A DNA stretch of 42,695 nucleotides from Penium margaritaceum (Eukaryota > Streptophyta > Zygnematophyceae > Desmidiales > Peniaceae): the NCBI GenBank assembly GCA_023375785.1, contig SZWC01009507.1:17216-59910 (forward strand), written 5' to 3'. Shown in pieces: positions 1-9,970 of this stretch (positions within the stretch are counted from its first letter, which is position 1; every line of letters starts with the position of its first letter). The position numbers and the translations under genes are program-made. The notes under the pieces were generated by a model. The model was not told the DNA's origin, ran no database searches, and saw only the letters and a list, made by a program, of their open reading frames with translations.

Positions 1-1900
1 TGTTATGATGCGTAGAAGTCAAAGTCACTTGGTAAACTTCGTGCTCATGGTCAGTGGCACATGCCAACTTTGTCAAGGCATTGCCCACAATAGCGACACC
101 CAGCCACCAGTATTCTACCTTGTTTATACCTGTAAGGTCATGTCCAGTATGTCTGCACTGTGATTGGACACCCTGACCGTGGCTGACTCGTGTTATAGTT
201 CGTAGCCGTTTAATGTACTTGGTAGACTTTGTGGTCATGGTCAGTGGCACGTGCCAACTTTGTCAAGGCATTGCGCACAATAGCCGTGCCAAGCCACCGG
301 TTTTTTCCCTTCTTTATACGTGCTAGGTCATGCATATAACATGTGCCTTGTGATTGGGCACTCCGAATGTGGCTGACTCGTGTTACGATTCGTAGAAGTT
401 AAAGTCACTTCGTAAACTTTGTGGTCATGGTCAGTGGCACATGCCAACTTTGTCAAGGCATTGCGCACAATAGCCGTGCCAAGCCACTGGTTTTTTACAT
501 TGTGTATACCTGTAAGGTCATGCATATAAGATGTGCACTGTGATTGGGCACTTTGAACATGGTTGACTTGTGTTAAGATTCGTATAAGTTAAGGTCACTT
601 GGTAAACTTTGTGGTCATGGTCAGTGGCACATGCCAACTTTGTCAAGTCATTGCACAAAATAGCCACACCAAGACACCAGTATTCTACCTTGTTTGTACG
701 TGCAACATCATGCCTAGTACATCTGCACTATGATTGGACACTCTGACCGTGGCTGACTCTTGTTATGAGTCATAGCCATTAAAGGTACTTGGTAAACGTT
801 GTGGTCATGGTCAGTGGCACATGCCAACTTTGTCAAGGCATTGCGCACAATAGTCGTGCCAAGCCACCGGTTTTTTACCTTGTTTATTCCTGCAAGGTCA
901 TGCCCAGTACATCTGAACTGAAATTGGGCACTCTGACTGTAGCTGACTCGTGTTACGGTTTGTAGAAGATAAAGTCACTTGGTATACTTTGTGGTCATGG
1001 TCAGTGGCACATGCCAACTTTGTCAAGGCATTGCGCACAATAGGCGTGCCAAGCCACCGCTTCTTACCTTGTTTATACCTGCAAGGTCATGCATATTAGA
1101 TGTGCACTGTGATTGGGCACTCTGACCGTGGTTGACTCGTGTTACGATTCGTAGAAGTTAAAGTCACTTGGTAAGCTTTGTGGTCATGGTCAGTGGCACA
1201 TGCCAACATTGTCCAGGCATTGCGCACAATAGCCATTCCGAGCCACCCGTAATCTACCTTGTTTGAATCTGCAAGATCATGCCTAGTACATCTGCACTTT
1301 GATTGGACACTCTGACCGTGGCTGACTCGTGTTATGATCAATAGATGTAACAGTAACTTGGATACATTTGTGGTCATGGTCAGTGGCACATGCCGACTTT
1401 GTCAAGGCATTGCGCACAAAAGCCACACCGAGCCATCCGTATTCTACCTTGTTTGCACCTGCAAGTTCATGCCTATTACATTTGCACTGTGATTGGACAC
1501 TCTGACCGTGGGTGACGGGTGTTATGATTCATAGCCATTTAAGGCACTTGGTAAACAGTGTGGTCATGGTCAGTGGCACATGCCAACTTTGTCAAGGCAT
1601 TGCGCACAGTAGCCGTGCCAAGCCACCGGTATTTTATCTTGTTTATACCAGCAAGGTCATGCATATTAGATGTGCACTGTCATTGGGCACTCTGAATGTG
1701 GCTGACGCGTGTTACGATTCGTAGAAGTTAAAGTCACTTTGTAAACGTTGTGGTCATACTCAGTGGCACATGCCAACTTTGTCAAGGCATTGCGCACAAT
1801 AGCCGTGCCAAGCTACCAGTTTTTTACATTATGTATACCTGTAAGGTCATGCATATTAGATGTGCACTATGATTGGGCACTCTGACCGTGGCTGACTTGT

Positions 1901-1932
1901 GTTACGATTCGTAGAAGTTATGATTCATAGTC
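1901..1932 (+). repeat. 16-bp tandem duplication inside a satellite monomer
   Basis: The motif gttacgattcgtagaa (type A) is followed directly by gttatgattcatagtc (type B), so this segment of the monomer is present twice. The spacing of the conserved tcat core across it (1754 to 1960) is 206 bp instead of 190. It looks like an A/B recombination joint made by slightly misaligned exchange. Confidence 0.8.
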
Positions 1933-3629
1933 GTTTAAGGTACTTGGTAAACTTTTTTATCATGGTCAGTGGCACATGCCACTTTTGTCAAGGCATTGCT
2001 TACAATAGTCATGCCAAGCCACCGGTCTTTTACCTTCTTTATACCTGAAAGGTAATGCATATTAGAAGTTCAATGTGATTGGGCACTCTGAATGTGGCTG
2101 ACTCGTGTTACAATTCGTATAAGTTACAGTCACTTGGTAAACTTTGTGGTCATCAAGATTGGCACATGCCAACTTTGTCAAGGCATTGCGCACAATAGCC
2201 GTGCCAAGCCACTGGTTTTTTACCTTGTTTATACCTGCAAGGTCATGCATGTTAGATGTGCACAACGATTGGACACTCTGACCATGGCTGACTCGTGTTC
2301 CGATTCGTAGAAGTTAAAGTCACTTGGTAAACTTTGTGGTCATGGTCAGTGGCACATGACAACTTTGTCAAGGCATTGCGCACAATAGCCACACCAAGCC
2401 ACAAGTGTTTTACCTTGTTTACACCTGCAAGATCATGCCTAGTACATCTGCACTGTGATTGGACACTCTGACCGTGGCTGACTCGTGTCATGATCAAAAG
2501 ACGGAACGTCACTTGGATACAGATGTGGTCATGGTCAGTGGCACATGCCAACTTTGTCAAGGCATTGCGCACAATAGCCACACCAATACACCAGTATTCT
2601 AACTTGTTTATACCTGTAAGGTCATGTCCAGTGTCTCTGCACTGTGAGTGGACACTCTGACCGTGGCTGACTCGTGTTATAATTCGTAGCCGTTTAATGT
2701 ACTTGGTAAACTTTGTAGTCATGGTCAGTGGCACATGCCAATTTTGTCTAGGCATTGCGCCCAATAGCCGTGTCAAGCCACCGGTTTTTTTCCTTCTTTA
2801 TACGTGCAAGGTCATGCATATTACATGTGCCTTGTGATTGGGCACTCCGAATGTGGCTGACTCGTGTTACAATTCGTAGAAGTTGAAGTCACTTGGTAAA
2901 CTTTGTGGTCGTGGTCAGTGGCACATGCCAACTTTGTCAAGGCATTGCCCACAATAGCCGTGCCAAGCCATCCGTTTTTTACCTTGTGTATACCTGCAAG
3001 GTCATGCATATTAGATGTGCACTGTGTTTGGGCACTCTTACCGTGGCTGACTCGTCTTACCACTCGTAATGGTTAAAGTCACTTGGTAAACTTTGTGATC
3101 ATGGTCAGTGGCACATGCCAACATTCTCAGGGCATTGCGCACAGTAGCCATTCCGAGCCACCAGTATTGTACCTTGTTTGAACCTTCAAGATCATGTCTA
3201 GTACATCTGCAGTGCGATTGGACACTCTGACCGTGGCTGACTTGTGTTATGATCAATAGATGTAAAAGTCACTCGGATACATTTATGGTCATGGTCAGTG
3301 GCACATGCCAACTTTGTCAAGGCATTGCACACAATAGCAACACCGAGCCACCAGTATTATACCTTGTTCATACCTGCAAGGTCATGCCCATTATATCTTC
3401 ACTGTGATTGGACAATCTGCCCGTGGCTGACTCGTGTTATGATTCATAGCCGTTTAAGGTACTTGGTAAACTTTATGGTCATGGTAAGTGGCACATGCCA
3501 ACTTGGTCAAGGCATTGCACACAATAGCCATGTCAAGCCACCGGATTCTTACCTTGTTTATACCTGCAAGGTCATGCCTAGTACATCTGAACTGTTATTG
3601 GGCCCTCTGACTGTGGCTGACCCGTGTTA

Positions 3630-5480
3630 TGATCAGTAGAGGTAAACATCACTTGGTAAACTTTCTGGTCATGGTCGGTGGCACATGCCAATTTATCAAG
3701 GCATTGCGCACAATAGCCACACCGAGCCACCAGTATTCTACCTGGTTTATACCTGTGAGGTCATGCCCAGTATATATGCACTGTGATTGGACACTCTGAC
3801 CCTGGCTGACTCGTGTTATAATTCAAAGCCGTTTAATCTACTTGGTATACTTTGTGATCATGGTCAGTGGCACATGCCAACTTTGTCAAGGCATTGCGCA
3901 CAATAGCTGTGCCAAGCCACCAGTTTTTTACCTTGTTTGTATCAGCAAGGTCATGCATATTAGACGTGTACTATGATTGGGCACTCTGACCGTGGCTGAC
4001 TCGTGTTACGATTCGTAGAAGTTGAAGTCACTTGGTAAACTTTGTGATTATGGTCAGTGGCACATGCCACCTTTGTCAGGGCATCGCGCACAATAGCCAC
4101 ACCGAGCCACCAGTATTCTACCTTCTTTGCACCTTCAAGATCATGCCTAGTACATCTGCACTGTGGTTTGACACTCTGACCGTGGGTGACGCGTGTTATG
4201 ATTCATAGCCGTTTAAGGTACTTGGTAAACAGTGTGGTCGTGGTCAGTGGTACATGCCAATTTTGTCAAGGTTTTGCGCACAATAGCCGTGCCAAGCCAC
4301 CGGTTTTTTTCCTTTTTTATACCTGCAAGGTCATGCATATTAGATATGCACTGTGATTGGGCACTCTGAATGTGGCTGGCTTGTGTTACGATTCGTAGAA
4401 GTTAAAGTCACTTGGTAAACTTTGTGGTCATGGTCAGTGGCACATGCCAACTTTGTCAATGCATTGCGCACCATAGCCGTGCCAAGCCACCGGTTTTTTA
4501 CCTTGTGTATACCTGTAAGGTCATGCATATTAGATGTGCATTGTGATTGGGCACTCTGACAGTGGCTGACGTGTGTTACGATTCGTAGAAGTTAAAGTCA
4601 CATGGTAAACTTTGTGGTCATTGTCAGTGGCACATGCCAGTTTGTAAAGGCATTGCGCACAATAGCGACTCTGAACCACCAGTATTCTACCTTGTTTATA
4701 CCTGTTAGGTCATGCCCAGTATATGTGCACTGTGATTGGACACTCTGACCGTGGCTGACTCGTGTTATTATTTATAGCCGTTTAATGTACTTGGTAAACT
4801 TTGTGGTCATGGTCAGTGGCACATGCCAACTTTGTCAAGGCATTGCGCACAATAGTCATGCCAAGCCACCGGTTTTTTACCTTGTTTATTCCAGCAAGGT
4901 CATGCATATTACATGTGTACTATGATTGGGCACTCTGACCGTGGCTGACTTGTGTTACAATTCGTAGAGGTTAAAGTCACTTGGTAAACTTTGTGATCAT
5001 GGTCAGTGGCACATGCCAACTTTGTCAAGGCATTGCACACAGTAGCCACACCGAGCCACCTGTATTCTACCTTTTTTGCACCTTCAAGATCATGCCTAGT
5101 ACATCTGCACTGTGATTGGACACTCTGACCGTGGGTGACGCGTGTTGTGATTCATAGCCGTTTAAGGTACTTGGTAAACAATGTGGTCATGGTCAGTGGC
5201 ACATGCCAACTTTGTCAAGGCATTGCGCACAATAGCCATGCCAAGCCAACGGTTGTTTACCTTCTATATACATGCAAGGTCATGCATATTAGATGTGCAC
5301 TGTGATTGGGCACTCTGAATGTGGCTGACTCGTGTTACAATTCGTAGAAGTTAAAGTCACTTGGTAAACTTTGTGTTCATGGTCCGTGGCACATGCCAAC
5401 TTTGTCAAGGCATTGCGCACAATAGCCGTGCCAAGCCACCGGTTTTGTACCTTGTGTATACCTGTAAGGTCATGCACATT
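3630..5480 (+). repeat. five-monomer higher-order repeat (about 949 bp), two units
   Basis: The rare variant gggtgacgcg (normally gctgactcg) occurs at 4184 and 5133, 949 bp apart, with shared neighbours: ttcaagatcatg upstream and ggtaaacagtg or ggtaaacaatg downstream. It occurs again at 8007, 2874 bp further, close to 15 monomers. The same offsets hold for type A monomers downstream at 4340, 5289 and 8163. This indicates a 5-monomer unit of about 950 bp, with irregular monomers (such as the 220-bp one at 5751) explaining the departure from an exact multiple. Unit boundaries are approximate. Confidence 0.7.
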
Positions 5481-5750
5481 ATATGTGCATTGTGATTGGG
5501 CACTCTGACCGTGGTTGTCTTGTCTTACGATTCGTAGAAGTTAAAGTCACATGGTAAACTTTGTGGTCATGGTCAGTGGCACATGCCAATTTGTCAAGGC
5601 ATTGCGCACACTAGCCACACCAAGGCACAGGTGTTTTACCTTGTTTGCACCTGCAAGATCATGCCTAATACATCTGCACTGTGATTGGACACTCTGACGG
5701 TGGCTGACTTGTGTTATGATCAATAGACGTAAACGTCACTTGGTAAACTT

Positions 5751-5970
5751 TGTGGTCATGGTCAGTGGCACATGCAAATTTATCAAGGCATTGCGCACAA
5801 TAGCCACACCGAGCCACCAGTATTCTACCTTGTTTTTACCTGTGAGCTCATGCCCAGTATATCTGCACTGTGATTGGACACTGTATATGAGACGTGCACT
5901 TTGATTGGGTACTCTGACCGTGGCTGACTCGTGTAATGATTCGTAGAAGTTAAAGTCACTTAGTAAACTT
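5751..5970 (+). repeat. chimeric 220-bp monomer
   Basis: The distance between successive tgtggtcatg cores is 220 bp. The extra 30 bp arise because a type B segment (cagtatatctgcactgtgattggacact) is followed by a second, type A copy of the same stretch (gtgcactttgattgggtact). The joint is near 5881. It is an internal partial duplication from unequal exchange between variants. Confidence 0.75.
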
Positions 5971-8522
5971 TGTGGTCATGGTCAATGGCACATGCCAACC
6001 TTGTCAAGGCATTGCACACAATAGCCACACCGTGCCACCAGTAATCTACCTTGTTTGTACCTTCAAGATCCTGCCTAGTACATCTGCACTGTGATTCGGC
6101 ACTCCGACCATGGCTGACTCGTGCTATGATCAATAGCAGTAAAACTCACTTGGATACATTTGTGGTCATGGTCAGTGGCACATGCCAACTTTGTCAAGGC
6201 ATTGCGCACAATAGCCACACCGAGCCACTTGCATTATAGCTCATACGTGCAAGGTCATGCCCAGTATATGTGCACTGTGATTGGACACTCTGGCTGTGGT
6301 TGACTCATGTTATGATTCATAGCCATTTAAGGTACTTGGTAAACTTTGTGGTCATGGTCAGTGGCACATGCCAACTTTGTCAAGGCATTGCGCACAATAG
6401 CCGTGCCAAGACACTGGTTTTTTAACTTGTGTATACCTACACGGTCATGCATTTTAGATGTGTACTGTGATTGGGCACTATGACCGTGGCTGACTCGTGT
6501 TACGATTCGTAGAAGTTAAAGTCACTTGGTAAACTTTGTGGTCATGGTCTGTGGCACATGCCAACTTTGTCAAGGCATTGCGCACAATAGCTACACCAAG
6601 CCACCAATATTATATCTTGTTTGCACCTGCAAAATCATGCCCAGTACATGTGCACTGTGATTGGACACTCTGATCGTGGCTGACTCATGTTATGATCAAT
6701 AGAAGCAAATGTCACTTGGATACACTTGTGGTCATGGTCAGTGGCACATGCCAACTTTGTCAAGGCATTGCACACAATAGCCACACCGAGCTACCAGTAT
6801 TCTACCTTTTTTATACCTGTAATGTCATCCCCAGTATATCTGCACTGAGATTAGACACTCTGATCGTGGCTGACTCGTGTTATGACTCATAGCTTTTTAA
6901 GTTACTTGGTAAACTTTGTGGTCATGGTCAGTGGCACATGCCAACTTTGTCAAGGCATTGCGCACAATAGTCGTGCCAAGCCACCGGTCTTTTACCTTGT
7001 TTATACCTGCAAGGTCATGCATATTAGATGTGCACTGTGATTGGGCACTCTGAATGTAGCTGACTCGTGTTACGATTCGTATAAGTTAAAGTTACTTGGT
7101 AAACTTTGTGGTCATGGTCAGTGGCATATGCGAACTTTGTCAATGCATTGCGCACAATACCGTGCCAAGCCACCGGTTTTTGACCTTGTTTACACCTGCA
7201 CGATCATGCATGTTAGATGTACACTGTGATTGGGCACTCTTACCATGGCTGACTTGTGTTACGATTTGTAGAAGTTGAAGACACTTGGTAAACTTTGTGT
7301 TCATGGTAAGCGGCACATGCAAACTTTGTCAAGGCATTGCGCATAATAGCCACACCAAGCCACCGATGTTTTACCTTGTTTGCACCTGCAGAATCATGCC
7401 TAATACATCTGCACTGTGGTTGGACACTCTGACCGTGGCTGACTTGTGTTATGACCAATAGACGTAAACGTCACTTTGATACATTTGTGGTCATGGTCAG
7501 TGGCACATGCCAACTTTGTCAAGGCATTGCGCACGATAGCCACACCGAGCCACCAGTATTCAAACTTGTTTATACCTGTGAGGTTATGCCCAGTATATCT
7601 GCACTGTGCTAGGACACTCTGACCGTGGCTGACACGTGAAATAATTCATATCCGTTTAACATACTTGGTAAACTTTGTGGTCATGGTCAGTGGCACTTGC
7701 CAACTTTGTCAAGGCATTGCGCACAATAGCCATGCCAATCCACCGGTGTTTTACATTGTTTATACAAGGAAGGTCATGTATATTAGATGTGTACTACGAT
7801 TGGACACTCTGATCGTGGCTGACTCGTGTTACGATTCGTAGAAGTTAAAGTCACTTGGTAAACTTTGTGATCATGGTCAGTGGCGCATGCCAACTTTGTC
7901 AAGGCATTGCGCACAATAGCCACACCGAGCCACCAATATTCTACCTTGTTTGCACCTTCAAGATCATGCCTTGTACATCTGCACTGTGATTGGATACTCT
8001 GACCGTGGGTGACGCGTGTTATGATTCATAGCCGTTTAAGGTACTTGGTAAACAGTGTGGTCATGGTCATTGGCTCATGGCAACTTTGTCAAGGCATTGC
8101 GCACAATAGCCGTGCCAAGACACTGGTTTTTTACCTTCTTTAAACCTGCAAGGTCATGCATATTAGATGTGCACTGTGATTGTGCACTCTGAATGTGGCT
8201 GACTCGTGTTAGGATTCGTAGAAGTTAAGGTCACTTGGTAAACTTTGTGGTCATGGTCATAGGCACATGCCAACTTTGTCAAGGCATTGCGCACAATAGC
8301 CGTGCCAAGCCACCGGTTTTTTACCCTCTGTATACCAGCAAGGTCATGCATATTAGATGTGCACTGTGATTGGGCACTCGGACCGTGGCTGACTTGTATT
8401 AAGATTCGTAGAAGTTAAAGTCACTTGGTAAACTTTGTGGTCATGGTCAACGGCACATGCCAACTTTGTCAAGGCATTGCGCAAAACAGCCACACCGAGC
8501 CACCAGTATTCTACCTTGTTTA

Positions 8523-9146
8523 TGTCAGAGTAAAGCGAAGATGACCACAATCAGGTGATGGTACCTCACTGGGATGTTCAAGGGAATACTCTCAATAAAG
8601 GTTCAACTTCGGCACGAACCACCTCGGTGATAGCTCCGAAGAATCCGTCAACGGTCACCGACCAACCAACAGACATTTGACCGAGTCATCCCCTAATAAA
8701 GTGACACCTGTCACCCGCGTCCGGCTAGCGGCAAGAAGCCGTTGTCTCGTTCGTTAGTTCTGTTCTGCCTTTTATACAGAGTATATTGATTTCCTCAAGT
8801 TAACCAGATCAATTATGCCAATCCTGTTCCGCTTTGGTTCCATGGCTTTGCCACCGTATCTTTGCTCTGCTCGTACTTCACATCTCCTGCCTTTGCTAGC
8901 ATCACACAGCTCTCAACTCTTCGCTTTGTCACTCTCGTTCCTTCACTCAGTCCGCAATCCGTCATCACTCATTTTACTCTCAGACTCCCTCTCCCTCTCT
9001 CTACCTCATCTCAGCCCCTATCAAGCTCTGCGACTAACTCCTCGGGACCGCTCTCGCTTACGTCACTTTAGTGACAGCCTTGTACTTGTTCCAATGCTTC
9101 TGCTTGCTTCTGCCACTGCTGCTCTCATGCCTGCATTCTTCTGACA
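8523..9146 (+). repeat. long terminal repeat, 624 bp
   Basis: The segment is bounded by the perfect 7-bp inverted pair tgtcaga (8523-8529) and tctgaca (9140-9146), giving canonical TG...CA termini. The left end abuts satellite exactly and the right end abuts the primer-binding site. Inside lie two AATAAA motifs (8594 and 8695), a TATA-like tttataca near 8771, and a pyrimidine-rich second half (ctctccctctctctacc near 8990). The second LTR is absent from the window, so LTR divergence and age cannot be estimated. The open frame across 8815-9144 has no family resemblance I can see and is taken as chance. Confidence 0.85.
8771..8779 (+). promoter_or_regulatory. TATA-like motif of the LTR
   Basis: The motif tttatacag lies about 375 bp before the LTR end and could place transcription initiation near 8800. 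The assignment rests on motif and position only; a second AT-rich motif, gtatatt, follows at 8781. Confidence 0.3.
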
Positions 9147-9158
9147 TTGTATCAGAGC
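9147..9158 (+). promoter_or_regulatory. primer-binding site for initiator-Met tRNA
   Basis: The sequence ttgtatcagagc immediately follows the LTR terminal CA. It matches the plant initiator-Met PBS tggtatcagagc at 11 of 12 positions; the second base is t instead of g. Reverse transcription would be primed here. It fixes the element's orientation and is the best clue in the window to a plant host. Confidence 0.85.
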
Positions 9159-9970
9159 ATCAGGCGACATCACCTGGTGCCCCGTGACCGAGTCATCGCT
9201 CTGCCATCACCATTACGTCATCTCTTGAGTCTGCCCGCATCCGCCGCTGTTACCACCACTTCGCACTTCTCCACTTCATCAGCAGCTGACATCTGCAGCA
9301 CCGCTTGAAGTGCTCCCCGCGCTGAAGGACGGCCTCATCATCCTAAGGAAGCCCTGCGCCCAGTCCGCACCCGTGGCCAACAAATGGTGACCTGCCAAAC
9401 ATAACAGCCGCAAGCAGCTCCCAAGCCGTCACCTACTGTCAACTTCCGAGAAGCTTCCTACCGCCCGCCATCTGCTACCTCTCATCACCTCGGTCGTCGC
9501 AAGTGCCTCCGCCATTCTCCTCTCCCCTTGTCAACCTCATCTGCTCCATCTGCCCCATCGGCATCAGTCTCCTCGCATCCGTTGTGTCGCGTTGCATCCT
9601 CGCACTGTCTTCTCGTGTCATCAGCAGCAGCAGCGCAACTCTCGCCGTCACGACATCGGACACCTCCAGTCTTCTTGCTCCCATTGCGAGCCAACTGGGG
9701 AACAAGCCGTCACTCTCCTGACATCAGCGGGCCAGTGCCCCTGCTCGCCATATGACTTTCTTTGCTGCAACCGACTTCCTCTAGCTGCCAGGATATCGGA
9801 CACCACCAGTCTTCCTGCCCGTCAATCTCGGGCCAACTGGGGAACAAGCCGTCACTCTCCTGATTAGCGGAGTACTCGGTTGCCTCGCTCGTGCTTCCCA
9901 TCGCGCCACCATCCTCTGCCGCCCGCACCCTCCATCCTCCCCCTTCGGACACCCTCCTCATCATCACCAG
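9159..9970 (+). mobile_element. retrotransposon leader remnant, no gag recognised
   Basis: This C-rich internal sequence has many short frames rich in Ser, Pro and Leu, and none shows a gag domain or zinc knuckle. It probably represents the untranslated leader, cut off before or within gag. The right junction with reverse-oriented satellite is at gacaaagttggc (9971) and has no visible target duplication, so the 3' part was lost by deletion or rearrangement. Confidence 0.6.
9655..9870 (+). repeat. internal direct duplication in the retroelement leader
   Basis: A segment of about 76 bp at 9655-9730 (atcggacacctccagtcttc ... atcagcgg) is repeated at 9795-9870 (atcggacaccaccagtcttc ... attagcgg). 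The offset is 140-142 bp. The copies share an exact run beginning gccaactggggaacaagccg and continuing to cctga, and differ by scattered substitutions elsewhere. Confidence 0.85.

Larger units (their letters stand above)
1..8522 (+). repeat. 190-bp satellite array, block 1 (forward)
   Basis: About 45 tandem monomers. The landmark gtggtcatggtcagtggc recurs every 190 bp (for example 231, 421, 611, 801, 991) with small phase slips. Three monomer variants mix. Type A reads gccgtgccaagccaccggtt and later gcatattagatgtgcac and gattcgtagaagttaaag. Type B reads gccacaccgagccaccagta, then cccagtatatctgcac and gattcatagccgtttaa. Type C shares the B first half but has gcctagtacatctgcac and gatcaatagaagtaaaag. 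The block from gtggtcatgg to gcgcacaatag barely varies. The block ends abruptly at the LTR at 8523, inside the motif accttgttta. No gene is visible; open frames up to 174 codons are by-products of the repeat. The family is not recognised. Confidence 0.97.
8523..9970 (+). mobile_element. truncated LTR retrotransposon (5' LTR, PBS, leader)
   Basis: A non-satellite island interrupts the array. It starts with tgtcaga directly after satellite sequence, and at 9140-9146 there is the matching inverted end tctgaca, followed at once by a primer-binding-site match. That arrangement (LTR then PBS) identifies a 5' LTR and a forward-strand element. Only about 0.8 kb of internal sequence follows before satellite resumes in the opposite orientation at 9971, so gag, pol, the polypurine tract and the 3' LTR are missing. 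No gag or pol motif is recognisable. A tRNA-Met primer site is used by both Copia and Gypsy plant elements, so the superfamily is undecided. The island is C-rich on the forward strand and differs in composition from the satellite. Confidence 0.85.

Noticed and set aside
1141..1170. CENP-B box in type A monomers (attcgtagaagtt)
   Set aside because: It matches the TTCGNNNNA half of the box, but the required CGGG is replaced by taaa, so the full motif is absent.
2252..2776. Longest open frame (174 codons, reverse strand), as a gene
   Set aside because: It is made of nearly three satellite monomers read in successive frames. Because 190 = 3x63+1, each monomer shifts the frame, and long frames occur wherever a few stop codons have mutated. 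Similar peptides recur across the array on both strands.
8815..9144. 109-codon frame in the LTR as a protein gene
   Set aside because: It lies in a C- and T-rich LTR, is rich in Ser and Leu, overlaps other frames of similar length, and ends at the LTR boundary by chance.
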